Below are positions 27,134 through 36,188 of a stretch of 64,000 bases of DNA, piece after piece. Every line of letters begins with the position of its first letter. Within the stretch, counting starts at the first letter, position 1. The notes under the pieces were generated by a model, which saw nothing but the letters and a program-made list of their open reading frames with translations, made no database searches and had not been told where the DNA came from. This DNA comes from Methanobrevibacter millerae (GTDB lineage: Archaea; Methanobacteriota; Methanobacteria; Methanobacteriales; Methanobacteriaceae). The translations under genes and the position numbers were made by a program. The DNA is taken from NCBI GenBank assembly GCA_015063005.1, contig SUTF01000003.1, forward strand, positions 62,001-126,000. Direction: 5' to 3'.

Positions 27134-27817
27134 TTATGAATCATATTTTTTTACTGAATCTATCAAATCCTTCATATCTGCCAGGAGATTCTCGACATCA
27201 GTATTGCTTTCCTTATTTGAGCTTAAATTAATGATCAGTTCATTGGTCAAATCATCGATGTATGAAATGATTGCTTTCATGTTTGATATCTTGTTTTCAA
27301 GCTCTGTGTCTATTCTTGGAGTTTCACGAGTAGTCATCCTTACAATATTTAATGCTCCATCGGCTTCGGAGTTAAAAACCTTATTTGCTTGTTTAACATG
27401 GTCCATAAATTTGTCATATGTGATTTGTGGCGGAGCGAATGATTTTTCAATCATGTTAGTAACTACCTTTTCCTTTGCATCATATTCAACTTTTAAAGTA
27501 TTGATTTCATCTTCATATCTTTTAAGTGGACTTTGAGCATTAACAGGTTCTTTTTGAGTTTTAATTTCAGGATTTTGCGTGGAAGAAGGATTCTTTTTGG
27601 AATTTTGCTTAATCAGATAGCGAAGGCGGGTCTCCAAACCTTCTTCACTTACTATATTCAATTTGATTTCTTCCTTAAGCTGATTTTTAATATGTTCTCC
27701 AACTGAATATTCTATATTATTGGCTCTTAATATTGCCTTATACTCATCGCTTAGAAGAAATCCTCCAGTTAAATCTTCCAGTTTCTGTTCTGCAGGACTT
27801 TTTGAAAACATACCCAT
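27134..27817 (-). CDS. Coiled-coil protein upstream of telA
   Basis: 227 residues with an N-terminal helical region, a Pro/Asn/Gln-rich linker (~85-105) and a C-terminal coiled coil. In many bacteria telA follows xpaC, and this gene holds the same position with similar length; I see no clear XpaC signature, so the link is positional only. GGTG lies 8 bases before the ATG. Probably co-transcribed with telA. Confidence 0.7.
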   Translation of the reverse strand: MGMFSKSPAEQKLEDLTGGFLLSDEYKAILRANNIEYSVGEHIKNQLKEEIKLNIVSEEGLETRLRYLIKQNSKKNPSSTQNPEIKTQKEPVNAQSPLKRYEDEINTLKVEYDAKEKVVTNMIEKSFAPPQITYDKFMDHVKQANKVFNSEADGALNIVRMTTRETPRIDTELENKISNMKAIISYIDDLTNELIINLSSNKESNTDVENLLADMKDLIDSVKKYDS

Positions 27818-27844
27818 TTTGTAAACACCATTAGAATTTATGTT

Positions 27845-28822
27845 TTAATTGATAAATAAAATTTGCTCATCACTTACCAGTTTATAGTCAATCAATTCAC
27901 TGGAATCCAAATCCTCATTCATTAGCTTGACTGCAGTGATTTGGCTGTTGTTATATGTTCTATAATATAATATTGCATCTTCAGTATTGTAGCATGAGGT
28001 ATATATTGTATACTCATATAAATCTGGGTCATTGATAAATGTGCAGCCGTTTTGCTGTTCAACGGAACCTAAGATATGGAAAAACTGGGAAACGCTTTCC
28101 TCTTCACTGTCACCAGAATAGGAATTAGCTCTTGTGAAAGCCACTTTTGCAAATCTTGATGATGATGACAAATCACCAGGCAATCCTATAGCACCCATTC
28201 CCCTTGAATATTCATCCAAATCAAAAGAATCTGAGAAAGTATTATCAGGATTTTTGTTGGATAATCTCCTGTAATCGTTTAATGTGAATAACTGTTTGTC
28301 AAATGGAGGGTTGTTTGTTAAAACACCTACCGGATTGTCAAATACCCTAAGTCCATCATCCATCGGTTCAACTACAATTGCCGCATCTTTATCTGATATC
28401 ATCCAATGAAGCGGAGATAAGGGCAATTCATCTGAAAAATTAATATTAACCAAATTAATGTTTTTTAAAGCTTCCTTCACTTCACTTACTGATGAAAAAT
28501 TGCTTAAAAGATATGGAATAAACTCGAAAGGAGTTATGTTTATCATGCCTTCCTTTTCATCCAAATATTTTGCATTGCCTGCAAAGTTCAATCCTGCAAT
28601 TGAAAGTCCTTTTTCATTGCAAGCATCATAATATAAAGGATAAACGTCAACACCTGCAGCCACACCGATAATTGCATAATGGGATTCTATGCTGTTTATT
28701 AGCTTGAAATCAAACTTATAGTTGCGAGGAGTAATCGTTACCTTTTCATTGTATGAAATCTCATAGTCGAAGTTACGACCGAAATAATGTTTTTTTGTAA
28801 TGTAATTGCTTGCAGTACACAT
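27845..28822 (-). CDS. bsh: Bile salt hydrolase / choloylglycine hydrolase-family enzyme
   Basis: 325 residues of the linear amide C-N hydrolase family. After removal of Met1, Cys2 becomes the N-terminal nucleophile (M-C-T-A-S). Other active-site parts are G-R-N-F-D (Arg16, Asp19), N-E-K-G-L-S-I-A-G-L-N-F, L-T-N-N-P-P-F and S-S-S-R-F. They fit bacterial conjugated bile acid hydrolases better than penicillin acylases. The enzyme splits glycine or taurine from bile salts. There is no signal peptide, so it acts inside the cell. The ATG at 28822 is required to expose Cys2; GGTGAT lies 4 bases upstream. It starts just past the amidohydrolase stop. Strong hint of a gut host. Confidence 0.85.
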   Translation of the reverse strand: MCTASNYITKKHYFGRNFDYEISYNEKVTITPRNYKFDFKLINSIESHYAIIGVAAGVDVYPLYYDACNEKGLSIAGLNFAGNAKYLDEKEGMINITPFEFIPYLLSNFSSVSEVKEALKNINLVNINFSDELPLSPLHWMISDKDAAIVVEPMDDGLRVFDNPVGVLTNNPPFDKQLFTLNDYRRLSNKNPDNTFSDSFDLDEYSRGMGAIGLPGDLSSSSRFAKVAFTRANSYSGDSEEESVSQFFHILGSVEQQNGCTFINDPDLYEYTIYTSCYNTEDAILYYRTYNNSQITAVKLMNEDLDSSELIDYKLVSDEQILFIN

Positions 28823-28831
28823 TAAAATCAC

Positions 28832-29629
28832 CTATTCCAATTTAAGAAGCTTTGCCGCATTTTCATATAATATCATTGATCTTTCCTTATCAGTCAAATC
28901 GATTTTATCAAAATATTCCATTTCGGACACGGATTCCCACATCGGATAATCTGTTCCCCATAAAACCTTATCTGGCCCATAGGCATGAATCAGTTCCTTT
29001 GCAGTTTGCGAAGAAAGCGCATATAGGCTTGAACTTAAATCAACATAAAGGTTTTCTCTACCTGCAAGCTGTCGTGTTGCATCTTCCCACATACTCCAAC
29101 CTGCAAAATGAGCTCCGATAACAGTTAAATCAGGAAATTTATCCAAAAATGGAATTAACTGTTCGGGATTAGAATAATTATATCTGAAATCACCGCAATG
29201 AATCAGCAATGGAACATCTCCCTCATTAATCACTTCACCCAAATCAAAAGCCCTTTGCTCATTTAATGCGAATAGCTGAAAATCAGGGTGTAATTTTACG
29301 CCTTTAAGACCCAAATCAATCAGATGATTGAAATCTCCTTCAATATCCTCGCTGTCCGGATGCAAGGTTCCAAAACCAGTGAACAAATCAGGATGAGCAT
29401 TTACTTCATCACTAATGAATTCATTAATGGATTTTACCTGTTTAGGGGTGGTTGCAACAGAATGAACCAAATAGTGAACAACACCAACTTTATTTCCATC
29501 ACTTATCAAATCATCGGTCTTTCCATTCAAAGACATGTTCAAATCATAAAAGTCCCTAATTCCTTCAACAGCCTTTGATGCGATTTTTTCGGGATAGATA
29601 TGACAATGTGCGTTAATTACTTTCTGCAT
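28832..29629 (-). CDS. Amidohydrolase-family protein (amidohydrolase 2)
   Basis: 265 residues forming a TIM-barrel metal-dependent hydrolase: N-A-H-C-H-I-Y-P at the start, K-L-H-P-D-F, L-I-H-C-G-D, I-G-A-H-F-A-G and W-G-T-D-Y-P, the usual metal ligands and catalytic Asp. Relatives include decarboxylases and lactone or amide hydrolases; the substrate is unknown. GGTGG precedes the ATG at 29629. It is upstream of bsh with only a few bases between, so the two are probably one operon and may act on related amides. Confidence 0.85.
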   Translation of the reverse strand: MQKVINAHCHIYPEKIASKAVEGIRDFYDLNMSLNGKTDDLISDGNKVGVVHYLVHSVATTPKQVKSINEFISDEVNAHPDLFTGFGTLHPDSEDIEGDFNHLIDLGLKGVKLHPDFQLFALNEQRAFDLGEVINEGDVPLLIHCGDFRYNYSNPEQLIPFLDKFPDLTVIGAHFAGWSMWEDATRQLAGRENLYVDLSSSLYALSSQTAKELIHAYGPDKVLWGTDYPMWESVSEMEYFDKIDLTDKERSMILYENAAKLLKLE

Positions 29630-29729
29630 TAAACTTACCACCTAAATTTAATAATATATATAGTTTAGATTTTTTAGGTAAAATAGTTTAGCAAAAATTT
29701 AAAAAAAATAGAAAAAAATAAAAAAAGAG

Positions 29730-30104
29730 TTAAAACTTAAAGAATTTTCTTGTCCAGTTAATGTTATGTTTTACATCCTGAACCTTCATTTCATAAGATT
29801 CATCAACTTCACCATAATCCTTTTCTAAAATCTTAAGCTTTTGGTCAACATCCAAACTTGTATCTTTTAGCTGGGAGTATAGTGAAATTTCTCTATTGAC
29901 TTCTTCAAGTTTATTTTCAAGCTCTTTTCTTTCCTTGTTAGCTTGGTCAATTTTACTGTTTAGGTATTCTGCTTCATTTTGTGATGACTTTTCCTTGATT
30001 TCAAAAAGCATATCAATAGCAGCACCTATATCAATATCATTATTCTGTAAGATTTCAACTTTTTTAAGTTGTTCCTCTGTTAATTCAATCTCAATTTTTG
30101 CCAT
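29730..30104 (-). CDS. Coiled-coil protein of unknown function
   Basis: 124 residues, mostly one long charged coiled coil (about 35-100, with N-K-E-R-K-E-L-E-N-K-L-E-E-V), preceded by E-L-T-E-E-Q-L-K-K. There are no cysteines, signal peptide or membrane segment. AGTGAT precedes the ATG. It lies behind nhaC with a 48-base gap and may be co-transcribed. Confidence 0.7.
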   Translation of the reverse strand: MAKIEIELTEEQLKKVEILQNNDIDIGAAIDMLFEIKEKSSQNEAEYLNSKIDQANKERKELENKLEEVNREISLYSQLKDTSLDVDQKLKILEKDYGEVDESYEMKVQDVKHNINWTRKFFKF

Positions 30105-30152
30105 GTTATCACTTAAAAAAATTAAAATGAATGAATTATTAAATTAATCCAT

Positions 30153-31895
30153 TCATACCGCTTCTTCAGAATCGACCTCTTCTTCGAAATCTACCTTTTC
30201 ACCAAATATTTTTAATCCGATGAACATTACAACTGCAGCTACAGGAATTGAAATGTACCAAGGAACACCAAGTCCAGCAGGGATGTATCCGATAAGAATG
30301 GCTACTGCTGCAACGAACAATGCATAGTAAATTTGCGTTTGAACGTGGTTAATATGGTTACAGCTGGATCCCATGGATGACAGAATTGTTGTATCCGAAA
30401 TAGGTGAACAATGATCCCCGAAGATTGCACCGGTCAGCACACCACTGGTACATACAATAGTAAAAGTCATGTCCGGACAGACCGCCCATGCAAGAGGAAT
30501 AGCCAGTGGCATTAGAATACTCATAGTACCATATGCCGTACCCGTTGCAAAGGAAATTAATGCACCCAAGATGAAAATCAAACTTGGTAGGATGAAGGCC
30601 GGAATGGCACCTTTTAGGACTCCAACCAAATAGTCAGCGGTTCCGATTTCACCGATGACTCCTCCTAAGGACCATGCGAGAAGCAAGATTACTCCAGTGA
30701 TAACTATTGTTTTCATACCCCCAATCCATTCGGAGATTGCATCTTCAATAGTTAATATTTTCTGACCTACAGCCATTACAATTGCTACAATGGATGCAAG
30801 CAATGCTGCTTGGAATAAAGCTACAGAAGCATCAGATGCTGCTAAAGCTTCAAATATACCATTGAATGATAATGGAGATGTATGCATTAAATGAATAAGA
30901 GCCTGGTCTTCACCTGCAAGAATTGCAGTGTATCCACTCCAATAAAATGCAATCAATGCTCCAATAATAAGTGTTCCGATAGGGATAATAGCATTCCAGA
31001 TTGATAATTTAATTCCTTCAACAGGTTTGACTTCATCAAAGCCCGGAGCAGAAGGTTCGATAACTTTTTCGCCGGTTTTTCTTTTACGAGCTTTTTTCTC
31101 AGCATCTTTCATTGGTCCGAATTCATATAATGTCAATGCAGAAATAACAATAAATATTAAAATGAATATATTATAGAATCTGTATGGAATTGTTTGCAAA
31201 AAGATTCCGAATCCGGTTACATTAGTCATACCGATGGATTCGAATCCTGCAGCAATTAAACTAATTTCCAGACCGATCCAAGTAGAGATAATAGCAAGAC
31301 CTGCAATAGGTGCAGCAGTTGCATCCACAATGAACGCTAATTTTTCTCTTGAAACTTTGAGCTTATCCATAACAGGCCTCATTATAGGACCAATAATCAA
31401 TGAATTAGCATAATCATCAAAGAAAACACATAATCCTAAAAACCAGGTAATAAGTTGAGCTTTACGAGGTGTATTTGCACGTTTTGAAAAAGTGTTAGCT
31501 AGTGCCTGTGCACCACCCATCTTAGTGATTAACTGGATTACACCACCAATGAGTAAACATTGAAGGATAATACCTGCATTCCATGGATCAGCCATACAGG
31601 AAATTACCTGCTGACCAATGCCTAAAAATGCATTTATAGCAGTGCTGATAATATTTACATCATTTACACAAAGCATAAACTCTCCAACAAAAACACCAAC
31701 AAATAACGATAGAACAGTTTCTTTAGTAATAAAAGCCAATGCTATCGCAACAAGAGGAGGTAACAATGTTAAAATTCCGAAACGCATGGAATTTTCACCT
31801 TCAGGCATTTGTGTAATAATTAATGACAACACAAATAAACCGATAATAGCAATAGCCGTTACTAAGCCTAATTTCATATTGTGATTTAAATTCAT
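30153..31895 (-). CDS. nhaC: NhaC-family Na+/H+ antiporter
   Basis: About 580 residues with 11-12 membrane segments. Family features are F-F-D-D-Y-A-N-S-L-I, G-T-A-Y-G-T-M-S-I-L-M-P, G-D-H-C-S-P-I-S-D-T-T-I-L-S and the repeated G-P-I-M-R-P. It exchanges Na+ for H+ across the cytoplasmic membrane, important in a sodium-motive methanogen. The ATG at 31895 follows GGTGTGAA; the GTG at 31904 belongs to that site. Confidence 0.9.
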   Translation of the reverse strand: MNLNHNMKLGLVTAIAIIGLFVLSLIITQMPEGENSMRFGILTLLPPLVAIALAFITKETVLSLFVGVFVGEFMLCVNDVNIISTAINAFLGIGQQVISCMADPWNAGIILQCLLIGGVIQLITKMGGAQALANTFSKRANTPRKAQLITWFLGLCVFFDDYANSLIIGPIMRPVMDKLKVSREKLAFIVDATAAPIAGLAIISTWIGLEISLIAAGFESIGMTNVTGFGIFLQTIPYRFYNIFILIFIVISALTLYEFGPMKDAEKKARKRKTGEKVIEPSAPGFDEVKPVEGIKLSIWNAIIPIGTLIIGALIAFYWSGYTAILAGEDQALIHLMHTSPLSFNGIFEALAASDASVALFQAALLASIVAIVMAVGQKILTIEDAISEWIGGMKTIVITGVILLLAWSLGGVIGEIGTADYLVGVLKGAIPAFILPSLIFILGALISFATGTAYGTMSILMPLAIPLAWAVCPDMTFTIVCTSGVLTGAIFGDHCSPISDTTILSSMGSSCNHINHVQTQIYYALFVAAVAILIGYIPAGLGVPWYISIPVAAVVMFIGLKIFGEKVDFEEEVDSEEAV

Positions 31896-32059
31896 AATAT
31901 TCACACCATTTTCACTATATAATTAAATCAAAATTCCCTTTTCAATTTAATATACATATAACTATTTTCATTTTGTTTTATTTAAATATTAATCATTAAA
32001 ATATACAAAATAACTCATAAATATAACATGAAAAAAATAGTAGTTAGTAAATATACTAA

Positions 32060-33451
32060 CTAGTTAGGTCTTTTTGTATTAAACTCGTCTTTTGATTTAA
32101 TTCCAACCAAGGAAGCAAAAATAGAAACCAGACATGCTACCGTACAGATTCCACATATTATCTGTGAAGACTGGACAATTAAACCTGCATATTGTGTTGA
32201 TAATGGCAAGCTGCCCATTACCCAAGCAAACACTAAGGTCAACATACCAAGACTCATGGTCTGGCCTATTGTTCTCATTGTTGCCTGTGAGGCGGAAGCT
32301 GTTGGAGCGTCCTTTGGAGGAACTGAACTCATGATAGCATTCATATTCGGACTTGAGAAAAGTCCCATACCTATACCCTGAAGAATCATTGCAACAACAA
32401 CCACATAAACCGGAGTTTCATTTGTAAGGAATGTCAATATTAAAAGAGCCACTGTAGCTATTGCCATACCTATTGCAGCCAATTTCTGCGGATGAATTCT
32501 ATCTGAAAGCTTTCCTGAATTCGGAGCAATGATTGCCATGATGATTGGAGTTACAATTAAGATTAAACCAGCCAGTTGAGCATTCCAACCTCTAACATAT
32601 TGGAAATGATAATTTAAGATTGTTGTAACAACCATTATCGCCAAATAACTGCATAATGCAGCTATATTGGATGATGTGAACTTAGTATTCTTAAAGAGAT
32701 TCATGTTGAATACAGGGGAAGTCTGCCTTAGCTCCCAAGCTGCAAATACTATAAGGAAAATAATGCCCGCAACGGTAAATAAAACACCAGTTTGATTAAC
32801 CAAGTTAGTGAATCCATAAATGAAAAGCATGATTCCTATTGCATATAAAATAGAACCTACTTTATCAATGCTGTCATGTTCATAAGTCTTCCAATCCTGA
32901 GGAACTTTTACAATCATCAGTATAATACATAAAACCAGGAAAGGAATAACTGCATAAAATATTGATCTCCAACCTAAATTATACACCAAAAATCCGCAGA
33001 TTACCGGTGAAAGTGATGTTGCAAGATAAATTCCTGTTACAGTAAATCCCAAAGCCTTTCCCCTATTTTGAGGTTTGACCGCTGCAACAACCATTGCCAT
33101 TCCAGACACATTTACCAATGCAACGCTTGCTCCCTGAATAATTCTAAATAACATGAATGACTCTGTTGAAAAGGACAATACTGCACCAACAGAACCAATT
33201 AAAAATATTACTACACCAACAAGCAATGACTTTTTGACACCGAACTTGCCTGAAATCTGGCCGGCCGGAACAGTAAATACAGCCATTGCCAGGAAAAATA
33301 TGGTAGGAATCCAGTTTTGAATAACATTATTCATTGCAAAATCATTAGCAATTGCCGGAACACCAATTATAATACCATTTGATAAAAACACTCCAAAAAA
33401 TGAAGTGATAGCCGCAATAAATACTATATATGTCTCAAATTCAATTTTCAT
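32060..33451 (-). CDS. MFS multidrug efflux transporter (DHA2/EmrB-like)
   Basis: 463 residues with about 14 hydrophobic segments. After the second helix comes G-K-F-G-V-K-K-S-L-L, and a G-x-x-x-G-P-like helix follows (I-Y-L-A-T-S-L-S-P-V-I-C-G). Drug:proton antiporters of this type expel lipophilic compounds; bile acids are a plausible but unproven substrate here. The ATG at 33451 follows GAGGGTG. It starts 1 base after the stop of the MarR gene, so regulator and pump share a message. Confidence 0.88.
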   Translation of the reverse strand: MKIEFETYIVFIAAITSFFGVFLSNGIIIGVPAIANDFAMNNVIQNWIPTIFFLAMAVFTVPAGQISGKFGVKKSLLVGVVIFLIGSVGAVLSFSTESFMLFRIIQGASVALVNVSGMAMVVAAVKPQNRGKALGFTVTGIYLATSLSPVICGFLVYNLGWRSIFYAVIPFLVLCIILMIVKVPQDWKTYEHDSIDKVGSILYAIGIMLFIYGFTNLVNQTGVLFTVAGIIFLIVFAAWELRQTSPVFNMNLFKNTKFTSSNIAALCSYLAIMVVTTILNYHFQYVRGWNAQLAGLILIVTPIIMAIIAPNSGKLSDRIHPQKLAAIGMAIATVALLILTFLTNETPVYVVVVAMILQGIGMGLFSSPNMNAIMSSVPPKDAPTASASQATMRTIGQTMSLGMLTLVFAWVMGSLPLSTQYAGLIVQSSQIICGICTVACLVSIFASLVGIKSKDEFNTKRPN

Positions 33452-33452
33452 T

Positions 33453-33905
33453 TTAAACACCCTCTTTAGTAAGATTCATTCCATTAATGGCAATTTCTCT
33501 CAATCTTTTCTTTAATTCATGATCCTCATCAGTCAAGCCAACTTCACGTTCCCAATCCTTGGAAATCTGCCTGAACTTTGGAACTAAATCATTTGCCTTG
33601 TCAGTAGTCGTTAACATATATTTCCGTCTGTTTTGAGGATTAATCTCTCTTTTTATATATCCGTCATCCTCGAATTTCTTAATGATTTTAGCGACATTGC
33701 CCTTGCTCTGGCAAAACATGGTTACCAGATTTTCCTGTGAGCACTTAGGATTGTCATGAATATACATAATATAGCGGACGTCATGTCCAAAATCATATTC
33801 TTTAATCTTTGATTTCATGTATTTCTGCTGATTTAGAGAAATATTGTGAATCCAGGCAATTAACGGAGAATCATCATTTATTGCCTGAAAACTTTCATCT
33901 TCCAT
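33453..33905 (-). CDS. MarR-family regulator of the efflux operon
   Basis: 150 residues: winged helix with Q-E-N-L-V-T-M-F-C-Q-S-K-G-N-V-A-K-I-I-K-K-F-E as helix-turn-helix and N-P-Q-N-R-R as wing. GGTGAG precedes the ATG. Placed directly before an MFS pump, it most likely represses the operon until a ligand binds, as MprA/EmrR do. Two palindromes lie in its promoter. Confidence 0.88.
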   Translation of the reverse strand: MEDESFQAINDDSPLIAWIHNISLNQQKYMKSKIKEYDFGHDVRYIMYIHDNPKCSQENLVTMFCQSKGNVAKIIKKFEDDGYIKREINPQNRRKYMLTTTDKANDLVPKFRQISKDWEREVGLTDEDHELKKRLREIAINGMNLTKEGV

Positions 33906-33925
33906 AATCTCACCTTATTAATAAT

Positions 33926-33962
33926 ATGAAATTTCATTCATATAAAAGTTTCTTTTGAAACT
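33926..33962. promoter_or_regulatory. Palindromic operators of the MarR-MFS operon
   Basis: ATGAAATTTCAT (33926-33937) is a perfect palindrome, and AGTTTC-TTTT-GAAACT (33947-33962) a perfect inverted repeat. Both lie between a TATA-like TTTATATAT (~33970-33980, minus strand) and the MarR start. They are good autorepression sites and differ from the redox-island operator. Confidence 0.62.
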
Positions 33963-34087
33963 GTTTATTATGAAACTAATATATAAATATTGTAAAAAAT
34001 CACACATGCGACCAGTCGCACTTCAGCAATTTTTAAGAAAATCAAGATGAAAAATAACATTACATAATAATCAAACGGAGGCAACAT

Positions 34088-34636
34088 ATGACTAAATTTG
34101 AAAGGGAAATCTTCCATAATCGTGACAAAAAGTACAAGCTTTCACTTATATATCATATCCAATACATATTTGATTTATATGGAATGGAAGAAACAGCACT
34201 TCAAGTAATTCCAACTGAATATATTGACAATGAATTCTCAAACAAAATATTAGACTTTGCAGTTGAATGCAAATCCGGAAATATATATGACATTGAATGT
34301 GAATCATTAGAAGTCAACGAAAAAACTGGCAACAAAACATGGAAATATGTAAAGGAACTATATTCCCGATATGATAACGACATATATAGTGTAATTATAG
34401 CATTAGCTGAAAACAATGAACATCCCATCAAAAAAATTGGAACAACAACACACAAACCAATAATATGGGAAATGAAAAAATTTAACGGAGATAAATATTT
34501 AAATAGTATAAGAAAGAAATTTAATGACAACGAAGAATTAACCTCACATGACTGTGCAATTATTGAAACCATCCCCGATATGAAAAATACTGGAAAAACT
34601 GACACCATTGTAGAAGAGTTGTGTTACATCTTGTAA
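34088..34636 (+). CDS. Probable PD-(D/E)XK nuclease-like protein (Rpn family-like)
   Basis: 182 residues. The middle region (L-D-F-A-V-E-C-K-S-G, Y-D-I-E-C-E-S, Y-S-V-I-I-A-L) has the spacing of a PD-(D/E)XK core, as in Rpn/transposase-31 family recombination-promoting nucleases, with K-K-F-N-G-D-K-Y-L-N following. It is shorter than many Rpn proteins and may be C-terminally reduced. CGGAGG precedes the ATG. It marks the left edge of the accessory region. The family assignment is tentative. Confidence 0.55.
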   Translation: MTKFEREIFHNRDKKYKLSLIYHIQYIFDLYGMEETALQVIPTEYIDNEFSNKILDFAVECKSGNIYDIECESLEVNEKTGNKTWKYVKELYSRYDNDIYSVIIALAENNEHPIKKIGTTTHKPIIWEMKKFNGDKYLNSIRKKFNDNEELTSHDCAIIETIPDMKNTGKTDTIVEELCYIL

Positions 34637-34872
34637 AATAAGGTTTTCAGCTTCTTCCTCTGAAAAAATTTTTGAATAGTCATAGCTGGAATCTTTCTGG
34701 TTTCACGACCATTGTAAAGAAAATCATAGGATTCTTTGCTGAGCAAACCTGTTTTAACATATTCCTTAGCCAACTGTCTTAATGTTCCCTCATGAGTTTT
34801 CAGAGATATGTCTTTTTTCAAGTAAAAGCCAGAGAGAAGAATACATTGAATAAAATTAACTTTTACCAACAT
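34624..34872 (-). pseudogene. Decayed HEPN toxin of an MNT-HEPN module
   Basis: The 82-codon frame carries a HEPN C-terminal half (K-T-H-E-G-T-L-R-Q-L-A-K-E-Y-V-K-T-G and Y-N-G-R-E-T-R). The expected preceding helix appears in another frame (Y-S-M-Y-S-S-L-W-L-L), joined near the A-run in CTTGAAAAAAG, and stops lie upstream in both frames. The N-terminal R-x-Y-Y-A part is missing. It lies 16 bases behind the nucleotidyltransferase gene, the standard place for the HEPN partner. Confidence 0.7.
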
Positions 34873-34888
34873 TTAAAGCTTCTTTACT

Positions 34889-35194
34889 TTATCCAATTTT
34901 AACACCTTCTTTTAGTACGTTGCTTAAAAAAGGATAATCCTTGGTCTTATTGAAATGTTCTTCAGTCATGAGTTTTGGTGATATAACTTCATCTTTTTCA
35001 AAAATTATATCTATGGCGATTTTATGAATTTCAGGTTTGATTTTATCTGCAACTGGAGATACGATTAAGATATCAATATCTGATTCTTCATTGTCATCCC
35101 CACGGGCAACGGAACCGAAAAGCATGATCAGTTTAATATCATCGGATTTGATTGCATCTGCAAACTCCTTAGCTATTTTAATTCTATCATGCAT
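34889..35194 (-). CDS. MNT-type nucleotidyltransferase antitoxin
   Basis: 101 residues of the minimal nucleotidyltransferase family: Gly27-Ser28 in L-F-G-S-V-A-R-G and the catalytic Asp39-x-Asp41 in S-D-I-D-I-L-I. In MntA-HepT pairs this enzyme AMPylates and silences a HEPN RNase. GGTGAT precedes the ATG. The partner HEPN gene downstream is broken, so the antitoxin is left without a working toxin. Confidence 0.85.
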   Translation of the reverse strand: MHDRIKIAKEFADAIKSDDIKLIMLFGSVARGDDNEESDIDILIVSPVADKIKPEIHKIAIDIIFEKDEVISPKLMTEEHFNKTKDYPFLSNVLKEGVKIG

Positions 35195-35329
35195 AAAAAA
35201 TCACCATAATGACCATTAATTAATTTATTATATTGAATTTATTTTAATAAATATATTGTCACGAAAATCAATAATCCAATGATTACCTCAAATCATTTAA
35301 ATAAATTATTTACTATATTATTATTTGAT

Positions 35330-35581
35330 TTAACTTGCATCTGTAGCTCCTGAAGTTTTCATAGCTATTATTTCATCAAGTAATGTTTCCAGGAAATCAT
35401 TTTTGCTTAGATTCAGTTTAGCTTTGAATTTCCTATAAGTAGTGTCTGCAACATCTCGGCCATATTTTGTTTTCAGTAATTCACGAACTTCATTGTTGCT
35501 CATTCCCTTCTTGCAACAGTTAACTATCTCCTGTTCGTGCTGTTCTAAAAAATAGATTATATCTGAGTTTCCTCGACCCAT
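35330..35581 (-). CDS. Small helix-turn-helix protein
   Basis: 83 residues. Residues ~20-60 look like a helix-turn-helix (K-K-G-M-S-N-N-E-V-R-E-L-L, then V-A-D-T-T-Y-R-K-F-K). GGAGGG precedes the ATG. It lies behind the ribbon-helix-helix-like gene; if the frameshift there is corrected, that gene's stop overlaps this ribosome binding site, as in a coupled operon. Likely a DNA-binding regulator of the mobile region. Confidence 0.6.
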   Translation of the reverse strand: MGRGNSDIIYFLEQHEQEIVNCCKKGMSNNEVRELLKTKYGRDVADTTYRKFKAKLNLSKNDFLETLLDEIIAMKTSGATDAS

Positions 35582-35613
35582 AGGTTCCCTCCTACAAATC
35601 CCTTAATTCTTTT

Positions 35614-35841
35614 TCAAGCTGTTCTTTTTTTAGCTTGGATTAATCTGTATTCATTTTGTTTGATTATTTTTTGAAGAACCGGATCATTATCTATTAATGT
35701 CATTGTTTCTTCTGCATCACCAATAGCTATTAGTTTTGCTCCAAGCTCATAAGCATCTTTATGGGTGAAAGTTGAATCTTCTACAATTTTTTTAAGTGTC
35801 ATTTCCACTCTTGCGCTGATGTTGGTTTTTTCCGGTACCAT
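35614..35841 (-). CDS. Small ribbon-helix-helix-like protein, probably frameshifted at the C-terminus
   Basis: 75 residues: a short strand (T-N-I-S-A-R-V-E) followed by two helices (E-D-S-T-F-T-H-K-D-A-Y-E-L-G-A-K-L-I), as in Arc/ribbon-helix-helix regulators. A run of seven T (35625-35631) sits near the end. With one base fewer the frame would read K-K-E-Q-L-E-K-E-L-R-D-L and stop at 35592, matching the tail of its paralogue at 35982. The ATG lies ~27 bases after a TATA-like run with no ribosome binding site, so the mRNA may be leaderless. Confidence 0.6.
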   Translation of the reverse strand: MVPEKTNISARVEMTLKKIVEDSTFTHKDAYELGAKLIAIGDAEETMTLIDNDPVLQKIIKQNEYRLIQAKKRTA

Positions 35842-35880
35842 AATATATTAATTTATTATGTATTATATATAAAATTTTAT
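35842..35880 (-). promoter_or_regulatory. AT-rich promoter of the accessory-region family
   Basis: The minus-strand sequence contains TTTTATATATAA followed by ATAATAAATTAATAT, close to the element found before several provirus genes. Confidence 0.5.
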
Positions 35881-35981
35881 TATTAAAAAAATATAAAAGT
35901 AATAATAATTTTTATTATTACCTTTGCAATAAAAAATAGTTTCTATTAAGAGTTATTACCTGAGATTTTAGTTTTGAAGTT

Positions 35982-36173
35982 TTATTCCGGCATTTCATCA
36001 AGTTCTTTTTGAAGGTCATGAATCTGCATTTCCTTGTAGAATCTTTCGAACTTTCCTACTTCGATAAGATATGCTGAAACTTCAAGAGCATCTCTATAGG
36101 TATAATTAGACTCTTTGATAATTTGCTTTTTGTCTTCATCCATGTAAGATGATGTATTATTAACATTGGCCAT
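35982..36173 (-). CDS. Small ribbon-helix-helix-like protein, paralogue
   Basis: 63 residues. K-E-S-N-Y-T-Y-R-D-A-L-E-V-S-A-Y-L-I aligns with the helices of the protein at 35614; the N-terminal strand is weaker. The tail H-D-L-Q-K-E-L-D-E-M shows what the frameshifted paralogue should end like. Probably a DNA-binding regulator. It is divergent from the XRE/ImmA gene across ~205 bases of promoter DNA. Confidence 0.55.
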   Translation of the reverse strand: MANVNNTSSYMDEDKKQIIKESNYTYRDALEVSAYLIEVGKFERFYKEMQIHDLQKELDEMPE

Positions 36174-36188
36174 AGCTATTACAACCCG

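Noticed and set aside
26154..27536. Plus-strand frames opposite telA and the coiled-coil gene
   Set aside because: Antisense shadows of genes with clear ribosome binding sites and family matches.
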